Shown: positions 25,592 through 34,259, counted from the first letter of the stretch. The stretch: 41,216 bases of DNA from an uncultured Paraprevotella sp. (GCA_944321975.1 CALUNJ010000013.1:1-41216), one strand, 5' to 3'. Notes: generated from the letters alone by a model not told the origin. Translations and numbers: made by a program.

Positions 25592-26401
25592 TTATTCGTT
25601 ATTGTCTTTCAGAATCGAGCCCAACGAACCATAGGGAATGCCAAGCCTGATGATTCCGGCTGCATATGGAGCGATTTCATCGGGATTATAGATAAAAGTG
25701 ATGCCGTCTTTTCCCAACTTATAATTGGCCGGCACGTAAAGGTCAGTGAACCGCAACACCCCTTTCTCTTGCAGCGCAGCCCGGTCCGCGCAATCGAATT
25801 TTTCCAGCAATTCCTCCATCAGCAACGGGGGGAGCACAGCCTTGTAAACCGGTTGGAACCAATCGTCCAGCGTCACGACGTCTCCCGTTTCGAGGTCGAA
25901 ATTCAGTTCATGGCATTCCGTTACTTCGCGCGCGCCGCCCTCGTAACGGGTCGCAGTGATTTCATAGCACAGTATGTTCCCGCGCCCTGCTTCACAAGCG
26001 GCAGTTAGAGCGTACCGGTAGTCATACCACGCGGAATTGACCCGGTGTTTCTTGTCGGCTTCATACAAGCCCGACAAGCTCTCTTTATAAAAGGAGAAAC
26101 GCTGCAGGCAAAAGGAATCCGCCGCTTCGGCCATTGAATTGGCCTCGAGGCCAAAAGCACGTTGCATGACCGTCCGGTTTATCCGTTCCGCATTGCCGCC
26201 CTCTCCAAGCACCTCAACCATGTCCAGCACGATGCTGCACGAGGGGGCATCGCCGCCGGCGTCCAGCGGCATCGTTTTGACCGTTTCCACCTTCCGCATT
26301 TCCGGCAACCCGTCGCGGTTCCCACCTTTGCAGGCGCACAAGAGCACCACAAAAATCCACAAAGCCCTTCCCGGCCGGGCAAGAACGCCCAGGCCGGCCA
26401 T
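25592..26401 (-). CDS. DUF3298/RsiV-like lipoprotein
   Basis: A 269-aa predicted lipoprotein. From the ATG at 26401 the signal peptide reads ARPGRALWIFVVLLCAC, with the lipobox at LCAC. The C-terminal half matches DUF3298 (RsiV-like): ELNFDLETGDVVTLDDWF, LLEKFDCADRAALQEKGVLRF and ITFIYNPDEIAPYAAGIIRLGIPYGSL. The last is the usual ending, in which a beta-hairpin carries the consensus Y-x-P-Y-x-x-G. Family roles are largely unknown, though Bacillus RsiV senses lysozyme. An ATG at 26425 overlaps the end of the LacI gene; I prefer 26401, which gives a normal signal peptide. The gene is coupled between the LacI regulator and rsmG. Confidence 0.75.
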   Translation of the reverse strand: MAGLGVLARPGRALWIFVVLLCACKGGNRDGLPEMRKVETVKTMPLDAGGDAPSCSIVLDMVEVLGEGGNAERINRTVMQRAFGLEANSMAEAADSFCLQRFSFYKESLSGLYEADKKHRVNSAWYDYRYALTAACEAGRGNILCYEITATRYEGGAREVTECHELNFDLETGDVVTLDDWFQPVYKAVLPPLLMEELLEKFDCADRAALQEKGVLRFTDLYVPANYKLGKDGITFIYNPDEIAPYAAGIIRLGIPYGSLGSILKDNNE

Positions 26402-26414
26402 CGTTTCCCTCCGT

Positions 26415-27494
26415 TCACTTCTCATCGGCCACATAATACATGTAATTTTCTATCGTGAGCAACTCCAGCGGCATGTAATGGTATTGTTGCACGGGCTTGC
26501 GCAGCACAATGTGGTTGAACAAGGCCTTGATGCTGTTATACCCCTGTTTCCACGGGTGCTGGGCTATGAGAAAATCAATGGTTCCTTGCTTCAGGCATTC
26601 CAGATTCCGCTCTATCATGTCATAACCGAACAAATGATAACCGTCCAACCGTTTCTTCAAGAAATATTCCCCCAAAATATGGGCCCGCGAAGAGAAGGTG
26701 ATGCAATGGCGGATGTCGGGAAAACGTTGGAGCATGTCGCCGATCCGGGCATCATAACTTTCCTCTTCGCCGATTTGAAGCGGAAGTTCCACGATGTCAC
26801 AATCCGGATGGCGGGCGGCCATGTAACTTCTGAATCCCACCTCGCGGTTTTCTTGTTGCCGGGAAGCCACCCGTCCTTTCGACATGAGTTTCATGAGCAG
26901 AATCCGCCGGGCTTCCGCGCCGGCCTGCATCATGAAAATGCGCGCGGCAAAATGCCCGCTTTTCAATGAGTCTTGCCCGAAAAAGGACAATGGCGCGATT
27001 TCCGGTATGTTGGAGTCCAGGAAGACAAAAGGCACGCCGGATTCCTGCAGCCTGGAGCAAAGCATTTGGGTGACTTCGAAATTCAGCGGCACCACGACCA
27101 TGCCGTCCGGGCGGCACGCCAGCAAACTTTCCGCCGCACTCACAAAAGACGCCTCGTCGAACTGGTCATAATACTCCGCGAAAAGCGACAAATGAAAGTC
27201 GCCACGGTTAAGCAGGCATTGCTTGAGACCTTTCTCCACTTCCGTCCAATAGGCATTGCAGCCATGCGAGGGAAGCAGGCAGCAAAAAGTGTAAGTCCGG
27301 TTGTAAGCCAAGGCACTGGCGTAGCTGTTGGGCTGATAATTGATGGCTTTCAACACGTCCTCCACTTTGGCCCTGGCCTTCCTCGACACATTGGGGCGGT
27401 TGTGCAACACGCGGTCCACTGTGCCTACGGAAACGCCTGAACGTTCTGCGATATCTTTGATCCGGATCTTGTCCGATGAATGGATTTCCCACAT
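26415..27494 (-). CDS. LacI-family transcriptional regulator
   Basis: A 359-aa repressor-type regulator. Residues 10-60 are the LacI HTH and hinge: IRIKDIAERSGVSVGTVDRVLHNRPNVSRKARAKVEDVLKA. The rest is a periplasmic-binding-protein-like sensor domain (TFCCLLPS, DGMVVVPLNF, VPFVFLDSNIP, HLFGYDMIERNLECLKQGTIDFLIAQHPWKQGY). It is divergent from kdgK-eda, with about 210 nt between the start codons, so it probably controls that pair in response to a sugar acid or its metabolite. The ligand is not read from sequence. A weak -7 box, TATCTTCG, lies at 27527-27534. Confidence 0.88.
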   Translation of the reverse strand: MWEIHSSDKIRIKDIAERSGVSVGTVDRVLHNRPNVSRKARAKVEDVLKAINYQPNSYASALAYNRTYTFCCLLPSHGCNAYWTEVEKGLKQCLLNRGDFHLSLFAEYYDQFDEASFVSAAESLLACRPDGMVVVPLNFEVTQMLCSRLQESGVPFVFLDSNIPEIAPLSFFGQDSLKSGHFAARIFMMQAGAEARRILLMKLMSKGRVASRQQENREVGFRSYMAARHPDCDIVELPLQIGEEESYDARIGDMLQRFPDIRHCITFSSRAHILGEYFLKKRLDGYHLFGYDMIERNLECLKQGTIDFLIAQHPWKQGYNSIKALFNHIVLRKPVQQYHYMPLELLTIENYMYYVADEK

Positions 27495-27526
27495 GACGTT
27501 TTCTCACTGCACCATGAATATAACCA

Positions 27527-27534
27527 CGAAGATA
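27527..27534 (-). promoter_or_regulatory. possible -7 box of the LacI unit
   Basis: TATCTTCG differs from TAnnTTTG at one position and lies 32 nt before the ATG at 27494. It is the best promoter candidate for the four-gene leftward unit. Confidence 0.4.
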
Positions 27535-27607
27535 CAGCATTTTCCCTTGGGGACAGGCATGAAGCATGGAAAAAGTTATTATTTTGAATTATTTTTCACG
27601 CAGATGA

Positions 27608-27637
27608 TTTGTAATCCAGAAAAAATATCTAATTTTG
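27608..27637 (+). promoter_or_regulatory. promoter of kdgK-eda
   Basis: TTTG at 27608-27611, an 18-nt spacer and TAATTTTG at 27630-27637. The ATG follows at 27705. The 67-nt leader has no obvious hairpin. I did not find a clean LacI-type operator palindrome. Confidence 0.6.
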
Positions 27638-27704
27638 CCCGATGTATTAACATGCTGTGCGGGTTAACAGAATTGGGTTGGCCGCATACTTAAAAAGTTA
27701 TGGT

Positions 27705-28727
27705 ATGGGAAAAATAATAACGATGGGGGAGATCATGCTCCGTTTGTCCACTCCTGGACAATCCCGTTTCGTACAAACGGACACTTTTGACGTAAACTAT
27801 GGCGGCGGCGAGGCCAATGTGGCAGTCAGTTGCGCCAATTATGGACATGAGGCCTACTTCGTGTCCAAATTGCCCAAACACGAAATCGGCCAGGCTGCCA
27901 TAAACGCTTTGCGGCGTTATGGGGTGCATACCGACTATATTTCCCGCGGGGGAAACCGGGTGGGGATATACTATCTGGAGACGGGGGCTTCCATGCGCCC
28001 ATCCAAGGTGATTTATGACCGTGCCGGTTCCGCGATTGCCGAAGCCTGCCCGGAAGACTTCGACTTTGACGCCATCATGGAAGGCGCCGACTGGTTCCAT
28101 TGGAGCGGCATCACTCCGGCCATCTCCGATGCCAGCGCGGAATGTCTCCGCCAGGCTTGCGTTGCCGCAAAAAAACATGGAGTGACGGTCTCTTGCGACT
28201 TGAATTTCCGGAAAAAGCTCTGGACATCGGAAAAGGCCCAAAGCATCATGAAACCGCTGATGCAATATGTGGACGTGTGCATCGGCAATGAGGAAGACGC
28301 GGAATTGTGTCTCGGGTTCAAGCCGGATGCCGACGTGGAAGGCGGAAGCACGGATGCCGAAGGCTATAAAGGCATCTTCAAAGGCATGATGGAAACTTTC
28401 GGTTTCAAATATGTCATCTCCACATTGCGCGAATCCATTTCGGCCACCCACAATGGCTGGAAAGCCATGATTTATGACGGGAAGGAATTCTACGTGTCCA
28501 AACATTATGACATAGACCCGATCATAGACCGCGTAGGCGGAGGCGATTCTTTTTCGGGCGGCGTTATCCACGGCCTGCTCACCCTGCCGACCCAAGGAGA
28601 AGCACTGGAATTCGCGGTGGCGGCATCGGCCTTGAAACACACCATCCCGGGGGATTTCAACATGGTTTCGGCCGAAGAGGTGGCTGCCTTGGCAGGCGGT
28701 TCTGCCAACGGGCGGGTGCAAAGATAA
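27705..28727 (+). CDS. kdgK: 2-dehydro-3-deoxygluconokinase (PfkB family)
   Basis: A 340-aa ribokinase/PfkB sugar kinase that phosphorylates 2-keto-3-deoxygluconate. It opens ITMGEIMLRLSTPG, then NYGGGEANVAVSCANYG (the GG sugar-binding motif). The catalytic block is DRVGGGDSFSGGVIHGLL, with the anion-hole GGGD and its base Asp. ALKHTIPGDFNMVS near the C-terminus is typical of KDG kinases. The specific role is supported by eda 27 nt downstream. The ATG at 27705 is preferred; the open frame upstream reaches into the leader. Confidence 0.9.
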   Translation: MGKIITMGEIMLRLSTPGQSRFVQTDTFDVNYGGGEANVAVSCANYGHEAYFVSKLPKHEIGQAAINALRRYGVHTDYISRGGNRVGIYYLETGASMRPSKVIYDRAGSAIAEACPEDFDFDAIMEGADWFHWSGITPAISDASAECLRQACVAAKKHGVTVSCDLNFRKKLWTSEKAQSIMKPLMQYVDVCIGNEEDAELCLGFKPDADVEGGSTDAEGYKGIFKGMMETFGFKYVISTLRESISATHNGWKAMIYDGKEFYVSKHYDIDPIIDRVGGGDSFSGGVIHGLLTLPTQGEALEFAVAASALKHTIPGDFNMVSAEEVAALAGGSANGRVQR

Positions 28728-28754
28728 ATGGTAAGAATTAAGAAAGGAAAAGAA

Positions 28755-29426
28755 ATGGCAAAGTTTGACAAGATCGCAGTCATGCAAAAAATAGGGGAAA
28801 CCGGAATGGTTCCCGTATTTTATCATAAGGATGCCCATGTGGCCAAACAAGTCATCAAGGCTTGCTACGATGGCGGCGTGCGTGCGTTTGAATTCACCAA
28901 CCGCGGAGATTTCGCCCAGGAAGTGTTCGCCGAGTGTGTGAAGTTCGCGGCCAAGGAATGCCCGGAATTGGCATTGGGCGTAGGTTCTGTGGTAGACGCG
29001 CCGACAGCGGCGTTGTATATCCAGTTAGGAGCATGTTTCGTGGTCGGCCCGCTGTTCAATCCCGACATCGTGCCGGTGTGCAACCGCCGATTGATCCCCT
29101 ATTGTCCGGGGTGCGGCACCGTGTCTGAAATCGGGAAAGCACAGGAATTAGGGTGTGACCTCTGCAAACTGTTCCCCGGGGATGTCTATGGGCCGGCCTT
29201 CGTGAAAGGCATGATGGCTCCTTGCCCGTGGACAAAGTTGATGGTCACCGGCGGAGTAGCCCCCACGAAAGAAAACCTGACGGCATGGGTCAAGGCCGGA
29301 GTGTATTGCGTGGGCATGGGGTCCAAGCTCTTCCCGAAAGAAGAAGTCGCGGCTGAAAACTGGGCATACATCACCGACAAGTGCAAAGAAGCCTTGGGCT
29401 ATATTGCCGAAGCACGGCAGAAATGA
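28755..29426 (+). CDS. eda: KDPG/KHG aldolase
   Basis: A 223-aa class I aldolase that cleaves 2-keto-3-deoxy-6-phosphogluconate to pyruvate and glyceraldehyde 3-phosphate, following Kdg[11 protein letters not shown] corresponds to the Glu-containing EVT-R motif of the family. [17 protein letters not shown] holds the likely Schiff-base Lys, and [29 protein letters not shown] is the phosphate-binding end. It is longer than the ~213-aa E. coli enzyme and Cys-rich ([25 protein letters not shown]). The start at 28755 is preceded by AAGGAAAAG, one of the few purine-rich ribosome-binding-like sites here. Confidence 0.9.
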   Translation: MAKFDKIAVMQKIGETGMVPVFYHKDAHVAKQVIKACYDGGVRAFEFTNRGDFAQEVFAECVKFAAKECPELALGVGSVVDAPTAALYIQLGACFVVGPLFNPDIVPVCNRRLIPYCPGCGTVSEIGKAQELGCDLCKLFPGDVYGPAFVKGMMAPCPWTKLMVTGGVAPTKENLTAWVKAGVYCVGMGSKLFPKEEVAAENWAYITDKCKEALGYIAEARQK

Positions 29427-29490
29427 GCAGGGCGGGGGAGTGACCTGAGAATCAAGTTTCCATGATCCGGCCTTATGCCCGATGAGAAAA

Positions 29491-29530
29491 AGAGAGGAGA
29501 TGTCTTTGGCACCTCCTCTCTCGCATTTTT
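29491..29530 (+). terminator. terminator of kdgK-eda
   Basis: The 9-bp stem AGAGAGGAG / CTCCTCTCT (29491-29499 with 29513-29521) is followed by GCATTTTT, 65 nt after the eda stop. Confidence 0.8.
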
Positions 29531-29591
29531 AAACGCACATGGGTTCCTATGCGGAACCGGATGACATGTTCCGGTCCTCCCGGCCGCGTCC

Positions 29592-30515
29592 CTATCTCTC
29601 TTCCGCCTCTTCCCTTGTCGGGAAAAGCCGCAGGAACGAGGTGGGGAAGGGTGTCTCGAAACTCATCGGCTCGCCGGTCACCGGATGATAGAAATTCAAA
29701 CGGTAGGCATGCAGCCCCAACCGCTTGATGGGGTTGCTCCCGTTGCCATACTTGGAATCGCCCACTATGGGGTGGCCCATGTCTTGCATGTGGACGCGGA
29801 TTTGGTTTTTCCGCCCCGTTTCCAATTTCAGCTCCACCAACGAAAAGCGCTCGCGGGCATCCAGCGTGTGGAAATGCGTCACGGCATATTTGCCGCCATT
29901 GTCCGTCGGGCTTGAATAAGTGACATAGGCCTTATTGTCTTTCAGCCACGAAGCAATCGTGCCTCCTTCTTTCTCCATTTTCCCGCACACCACTGCCACA
30001 TACCTTCTGTCGGTCACGATTTCGCGCCAATGTTCTTCCAATATCATTTGCACGTCCAGGCTTTTCGCATACATCATGAGCCCGGATGTCTCCCGGTCCA
30101 GCCGATGCACGGCATGGGCGGTACATTTGAGATGGCGCTTGGCGAAATACTCATTCAAGATGTCCTTCACGGAATATTGCTTAGCCGTGGCCGGCACGGA
30201 GAGGATGCCGACATTCTTTTCCACCACGATAATGGACGGGTCCTCGTACACGACGCTGACGAACTTGCTCTTCAATTCGTGTTTCTGCTTGTGCCGGCTC
30301 ACCTGCACCGTCATTCCCGGCGCCACCTCGAAGTCATGCCGCGAGATTATTTGTTTGTCCACCATCACTCCATGGCCCGCCAAGAGATCCTTCACCCTGT
30401 TCCGGCTGATGCCCTTCATGGCATCCATCAAGAAATCAAACAAAGGCATAGCTTGCCTCACGTGAAACTCAATATACCTGGAAGCTGCATAGCCCTGCCC
30501 TGAACGTTTTCCCAT
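29592..30515 (-). CDS. RluA/RluD-family RNA pseudouridine synthase
   Basis: A 307-aa pseudouridine synthase. The N-terminal S4-like RNA-binding segment is MDAMKGISRNRVKDLLAGHGVMVDKQ. The catalytic domain has IVVEKNVGILSVP, AVHRLDRETSGLMMYAKS (HRLDxxTSG with the nucleophilic Asp), RRYVAVVCG, and LETGRKNQIRVHMQDMGHPIVGD. These place it in the RluA group; the exact RNA target is unknown. It is transcribed from a -7 box at 30532-30539. Confidence 0.9.
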   Translation of the reverse strand: MGKRSGQGYAASRYIEFHVRQAMPLFDFLMDAMKGISRNRVKDLLAGHGVMVDKQIISRHDFEVAPGMTVQVSRHKQKHELKSKFVSVVYEDPSIIVVEKNVGILSVPATAKQYSVKDILNEYFAKRHLKCTAHAVHRLDRETSGLMMYAKSLDVQMILEEHWREIVTDRRYVAVVCGKMEKEGGTIASWLKDNKAYVTYSSPTDNGGKYAVTHFHTLDARERFSLVELKLETGRKNQIRVHMQDMGHPIVGDSKYGNGSNPIKRLGLHAYRLNFYHPVTGEPMSFETPFPTSFLRLFPTREEAEER

Positions 30516-30531
30516 ATCATCTATTTTTGTG

Positions 30532-30539
30532 CAAAATTA
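30532..30539 (-). promoter_or_regulatory. -7 promoter box of the pseudouridine synthase gene
   Basis: TAATTTTG on the minus strand lies 16 nt before the ATG at 30515. Confidence 0.55.
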
Positions 30540-31087
30540 GTGAAAAACTGCGATTTATAGGCCGTGGAGGCCAGAAAAAGTCCGTCCGCCCCTATCTTTT
30601 GACGGAAAACCACCTCGTTTCCGGGCAATGACCTGGCTACCGTTACGGCTGTCGGACTCTGCATCGCTTTGCTTTTTCGGGCTACATCGGAGGCATAGCC
30701 AAGGAGATTCCCCAGGCAGAAGAGGGATTCCGGCGATGACGCCCCGCTTTTCGTGCATTCCGGGATGTCCTTTTTTTTTATCTTTCGCGGAATGGGAGAA
30801 CGGCGGTTTGCCCGTTTCATCCCCATAAACTTCGCCTGCATACAACTCTCTGGATATAAGCCGTTTGAAATGCCAGAAAATATCTCAAGAGAAAAATTTA
30901 TTTTCTGCTTGAGATATTTTTGTTTTTTTCAGGCGAGAATTTTTCATCCTTCTTGCGACCATTCCATTTTCCTCAATACAGCCTCGCCACATAAGGCGTA
31001 AAGGCTTTCACAGGTGCCTTCACGGATCAATATTTTTCTTTTGCCATTTTGTAACCTAATCCGCATTATGTTTAATACTAAATCTCC
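30540..31087. other. gene-free gap with element D
   Basis: About 550 nt. An open frame of 106 codons on the minus strand (30521-30841) has no recognisable domain and spans the pseudouridine synthase promoter, so I do not call it. The only structures are the box array at 30884-30935 and the terminator beginning at 31088. Confidence 0.45.
30884..30935. repeat. 22-bp-period box array, element D
   Basis: Three boxes: CTCAAGAG at 30884-30891, TGCTTGAG (reverse) at 30906-30913 and TTCAGGCG at 30928-30935, with exact 22-bp spacing and T-rich spacers. I found no ATTGATT motif at the expected distance on either side. It lies between two genes of the same orientation. Confidence 0.7.
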
Positions 31088-31121
31088 AAAAAAGAAGGGG
31101 GACATTCCCTCGTGTCCCCCT
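31088..31121 (-). terminator. terminator of the serine palmitoyltransferase gene
   Basis: GGGGGACA (31098-31105) pairs with TGTCCCCC (31114-31121) around an 8-nt loop. On the minus strand it runs into TTCTTTTTTGG, 23 nt past the stop at 31144. Confidence 0.85.
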
Positions 31122-31143
31122 CTCCCGTATGTTTTTAGCCCTT

Positions 31144-32328
31144 TTACAGTATGTCCAGCTGTTTGAACACCTTCGTCAGTTTCTCAATCGCTTCGTCCAC
31201 TTGCGCGTGCGTGTGGTTGGCCATCAAGGCGAAACGCACCAACGTGTCTTGCGGCGCGCAAGCCGGCGGGATCACCGGATTGATGAACACTCCTTCGTCG
31301 AAAGCCATTTTTGTGACCATGAAGGTCTTGTCCGTGTCGCGGACATATAATGGAATGATGGGCGATTCAGTGGCACCGATTTCAAAACCTGCCTCACGAA
31401 AACATTTCAGGGCATAATTGGTCACGTCCCACAACGCCTCCAGGCGCTCAGGTTCGTTTTGGATGATATGCAAGGCTTCCAACGCGCAAGCGGTAGCCGC
31501 AGGCGTGGACGATGCGCTGAAGATATAAGTGCGGGTGTTGTGTTTCAGCCAATTGATGACGCTCTTGTCCGAAGCGATGAAGCCTCCGATAGACGCAAGC
31601 GATTTGCTGAACGTGCCCATGATCAGGTCGATCTCGTCCGTAAGGCCAAAATGGTCGCACACTCCCCTGCCTTGTTTCCCAAACACGCCAAGGCCGTGGG
31701 CTTCGTCTACCATGATGGTCGCGTTGTATTTATGCTTGAGCCTTACGATTTCCGGCAGATTAGCCAAGTCGCCTTCCATGGAGAACACGCCGTCGACCAC
31801 AATCAATTTGATGGCGTCCGGAGCGCACTTTTGCAGCTGCTTTTCCAGATCGGCCATGTCGTTGTGCCTGTATTTCAGGTTTTGTGCAAAAGACAAGCGC
31901 TTGCCGTCCACGATGGAAGCATGGTCGCGGTCGTCACAGATGATGTAGTCCCCCCTTCCGGCAATACACGGAATGACGCCTGAATTCACCGTGAACCCGG
32001 TGGCAAAACACAAAGCCTGCTCCTTCCCCACGAAGGCCGCCAGTTCCTTTTCGAGTTGTACATGCAAATCCAACGTGCCGTTCAGGAAACGCGATCCCGC
32101 GCATCCGGAACCATATTTCCGCATGGCGGCCACGCCGGCTTCGACGACCCGGTCGTCGCCCGTAAGCCCCGTATAGGCATTGGAACCGAACATAAGCACG
32201 CGATGCCCTCCCATGAGGACTTCCGTGCCTTGTTTGCCTTCTATTTCCCGGAAATAAGGGTATATGCCTTTTGCCATATACTTTTGTGGCTCGTCATACT
32301 TCGCTAATTTGTCTTGTAGTAATCCCAT
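31144..32328 (-). CDS. spt: serine palmitoyltransferase (alpha-oxoamine synthase)
   Basis: A 394-aa PLP enzyme of the alpha-oxoamine synthase family. It has the acyl-CoA/amino-acid pocket SNAYTGLTGD, then GSGCAGSRFLNGTLDLHVQLE, DDRDHASIVDG, VDEAHGLGVFG and GTFSKSLASIGGF, which holds the PLP-binding Lys. The family also includes BioF and Kbl. The N-terminus (MGLLQDKLAKYDEPQKYM, YPYFREIEGKQGTEV) closely resembles the Bacteroides serine palmitoyltransferase as I remember it, so I call the first step of sphingolipid synthesis (serine + palmitoyl-CoA to 3-ketodihydrosphingosine). It is divergent from a lipid kinase. Confidence 0.82.
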   Translation of the reverse strand: MGLLQDKLAKYDEPQKYMAKGIYPYFREIEGKQGTEVLMGGHRVLMFGSNAYTGLTGDDRVVEAGVAAMRKYGSGCAGSRFLNGTLDLHVQLEKELAAFVGKEQALCFATGFTVNSGVIPCIAGRGDYIICDDRDHASIVDGKRLSFAQNLKYRHNDMADLEKQLQKCAPDAIKLIVVDGVFSMEGDLANLPEIVRLKHKYNATIMVDEAHGLGVFGKQGRGVCDHFGLTDEIDLIMGTFSKSLASIGGFIASDKSVINWLKHNTRTYIFSASSTPAATACALEALHIIQNEPERLEALWDVTNYALKCFREAGFEIGATESPIIPLYVRDTDKTFMVTKMAFDEGVFINPVIPPACAPQDTLVRFALMANHTHAQVDEAIEKLTKVFKQLDIL

Positions 32329-32357
32329 TTTTATGAAAATGTAATTGAAAAACTTTG

Positions 32358-32365
32358 CAAAGGTA
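32358..32365 (-). promoter_or_regulatory. -7 promoter box of spt
   Basis: TACCTTTG on the minus strand lies 29 nt before the spt ATG at 32328. Confidence 0.6.
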
Positions 32366-32436
32366 ATAAAAACATCTTTTTCCGGCGGCTTTTCTCCTAA
32401 AAAAACTTTCCCAAGCCTCCCTATACCCGGATTTCC

Positions 32437-32469
32437 TTTGCCCTATTTCCGTTTTTTATTTTATCTTTG
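32437..32469 (+). promoter_or_regulatory. promoter of the lipid kinase gene
   Basis: TTTG at 32437-32440, a 21-nt spacer and TATCTTTG at 32462-32469. The ATG follows at 32488. Confidence 0.6.
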
Positions 32470-32487
32470 TTCCCAATTTCAGGTGTT

Positions 32488-33504
32488 ATGGCAAAAAGGA
32501 ATATCGTTTTTATCGCCAATCCCATTTCGGGAACCCAAGGCAAAGAAGACATCGTGCAGATGATTCCCCGGTTTTTGGACAAGGACAAGTTTGATTTTCA
32601 AGTTGCCCGGACTGAATATGCGGGGCATGCCACGAGTCTGGCCAAGGAGTTTGTGGAAAAGGGGTGCGATGCCGTAGTGGCCATCGGCGGCGACGGGACC
32701 GTCAATGAAATCGCCCGCGCGCTGGTTCACACCCCCGTGGCATTGGGCATCATTCCTTGCGGGTCGGGCAACGGGCTGGCCCGCCATCTGCACATCCCGA
32801 TGGAACCCGTGGGCGCGATAAAGGTGCTCAACCGTTTCAGCGTGGCTTGCCTGGACTATGGGAAAATCAATGATGTCCCGTTTTTCTGCACTTGCGGCAT
32901 GGGGTTCGACGCCTTCGTAAGTTTCAAGTTCGCGCATTCCGAAAAGCGGGGCATGCTGACCTACCTGGAAAACACGCTGCGGGAAGGGTTGAAATACAAG
33001 CCAGAGACCTACGAAATTGAAATTGAAGGGGAAACGGCGAAATACAAGGCCTTCCTGATCGCCTGCGCCAATGCGTCGCAATACGGGAACAATGCCTACA
33101 TCGCCCCTCATGCCTCCATGTCGGACGGATTGCTTGACGTGACCATCATGGAACCGTTCACCATGTTGGAAGCCCCGCAGATTGCCATCCAGCTATTCAA
33201 CAGGACCTTGCTGCAAAACAGCCGCATAAAGACTTTCCGATGCAAGCACATCCACATCCACCGCAAGCGCTCCGGCGTGGTGCATTTCGACGGGGACCCG
33301 ATGACGGCGGGCACAGACATAGACGTGCAAGTGGTCAACAAGGGTTTGAACATGCTCATCAACACCCAACAGGAACCGCCCATCGGGCGCGTGTTTTATG
33401 AGTTATACGACGAATTGGTGAGCCTTAGCGTCACTTTGCGCAACCATAACCTGCGCAAGATAGAACAATTCAACCAGGAAGTCAGGAAAAGGCTCAAATT
33501 GTAA
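32488..33504 (+). CDS. diacylglycerol-kinase-family lipid kinase
   Basis: A 338-aa DAGK/YegS-type kinase. It opens NIVFIANPISGTQGKED, then AIGGDGTVNEIARAL (the GGDGT nucleotide motif), GIIPCGSGNGLARHLHI, and a C-terminal beta domain with FLIACANASQYGNNAYIAPHASMSDGLLDV and VVHFDGDP. The family phosphorylates diacylglycerol, sphingosine, ceramide or undecaprenol. Because it is divergent from serine palmitoyltransferase, a sphingoid base or ceramide is a reasonable candidate substrate, but that is inference. Its stop codon (33502-33504) directly abuts the convergent TrmN6 stop at 33505. Confidence 0.85.
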   Translation: MAKRNIVFIANPISGTQGKEDIVQMIPRFLDKDKFDFQVARTEYAGHATSLAKEFVEKGCDAVVAIGGDGTVNEIARALVHTPVALGIIPCGSGNGLARHLHIPMEPVGAIKVLNRFSVACLDYGKINDVPFFCTCGMGFDAFVSFKFAHSEKRGMLTYLENTLREGLKYKPETYEIEIEGETAKYKAFLIACANASQYGNNAYIAPHASMSDGLLDVTIMEPFTMLEAPQIAIQLFNRTLLQNSRIKTFRCKHIHIHRKRSGVVHFDGDPMTAGTDIDVQVVNKGLNMLINTQQEPPIGRVFYELYDELVSLSVTLRNHNLRKIEQFNQEVRKRLKL

Positions 33505-34215
33505 TCAGAAATTCAGATAATAGGGTTCGGTCAACCGCATGTAGGCCTCCGTGTATCTCCCCTCTTGATCCCGGATCGCCAGCCACTCTGTGCGGGGATA
33601 TGGGGCGGCTCCCTTACGGAAACTCAACAAGACCCGCTTGGGGCGTGAGCCGGGCTTGGCACACACCCAGCATTTGCCGTGCAGCTGCAACCCGCGCTCC
33701 CAGGCCATCTGGATGAAACCATCAGCCTGGACGGCCGGCAGAACCACCTTGAACAACCCTTCAGGCTCCAGCCATGTGGCGGCTCTCGACAGCAGGACAT
33801 CGAAAGGGAGCGCACTGCAATGCCGCGCCTTGTCCCGCCTGGAATCCGGACAGGACAGCGACTCCGTGAAGAACGGCGGATTGCACACAATCAGTTGGAA
33901 AGGCTCACGAGGCTCGAACGTGGAAGCGTCGGCCTGCACGAAATGCAGGCGGTCTCCCCAAGGCGTATTTGCCGCATTTTCCCTTGCCTGGGCCACTGCG
34001 GCTTCGTCCAAATCGATCCCGACAAGGGCCGCCCCGCATTTCTGGGCCAGCATGATGGCAATCAGCCCAGACCCCGTCCCCACGTCCAAGATGCGTTTCA
34101 CGCCAGGCTGCGGGACAGTCCATGCCCCCAGCAGCACGCCGTCAGTCCCCACCTTCATGGCGCATTTGTCATGATATATCGTAAATTGCTTAAAGTCAAA
34201 ATGCGTTTTCTTCAT
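33505..34215 (-). CDS. trmN6: tRNA1(Val) (adenine37-N6)-methyltransferase TrmN6
   Basis: A 236-aa TrmN6/YfiC-type methyltransferase. Motif I is ILDVGTGSGLIAIMLAQ, followed by VGIDLDEAAVAQARENA and the adenine-N6 catalytic motif NPPFF in LIVCNPPFFTESL. SRRDKARHCSALPFDVLLSRAATWL is a family feature. I chose the ATG at 34215 over 34254 because a -7 box at 34260-34267 would place transcription at about 34253, giving a ~40-nt leader. The N-terminus FDFKQFTIYHDKCAMKVGTDGVLLGAW matches the family. Confidence 0.92.
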   Translation of the reverse strand: MKKTHFDFKQFTIYHDKCAMKVGTDGVLLGAWTVPQPGVKRILDVGTGSGLIAIMLAQKCGAALVGIDLDEAAVAQARENAANTPWGDRLHFVQADASTFEPREPFQLIVCNPPFFTESLSCPDSRRDKARHCSALPFDVLLSRAATWLEPEGLFKVVLPAVQADGFIQMAWERGLQLHGKCWVCAKPGSRPKRVLLSFRKGAAPYPRTEWLAIRDQEGRYTEAYMRLTEPYYLNF

Positions 34216-34259
34216 ATCGTCCAGTCCCACTCGCCGGCCTTCTCCGGCCGGCATGGCTG

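Noticed and set aside
27540..27620. LacI operator in the kdgK-LacI gap
   Set aside because: An AT-rich partial dyad near 27568-27600 is imperfect and low in complexity; I could not support it as an operator.
30521..30841. 106-codon frame on the minus strand upstream of the pseudouridine synthase
   Set aside because: No domain, no promoter, and it covers the -7 box of the synthase. Probably non-coding.
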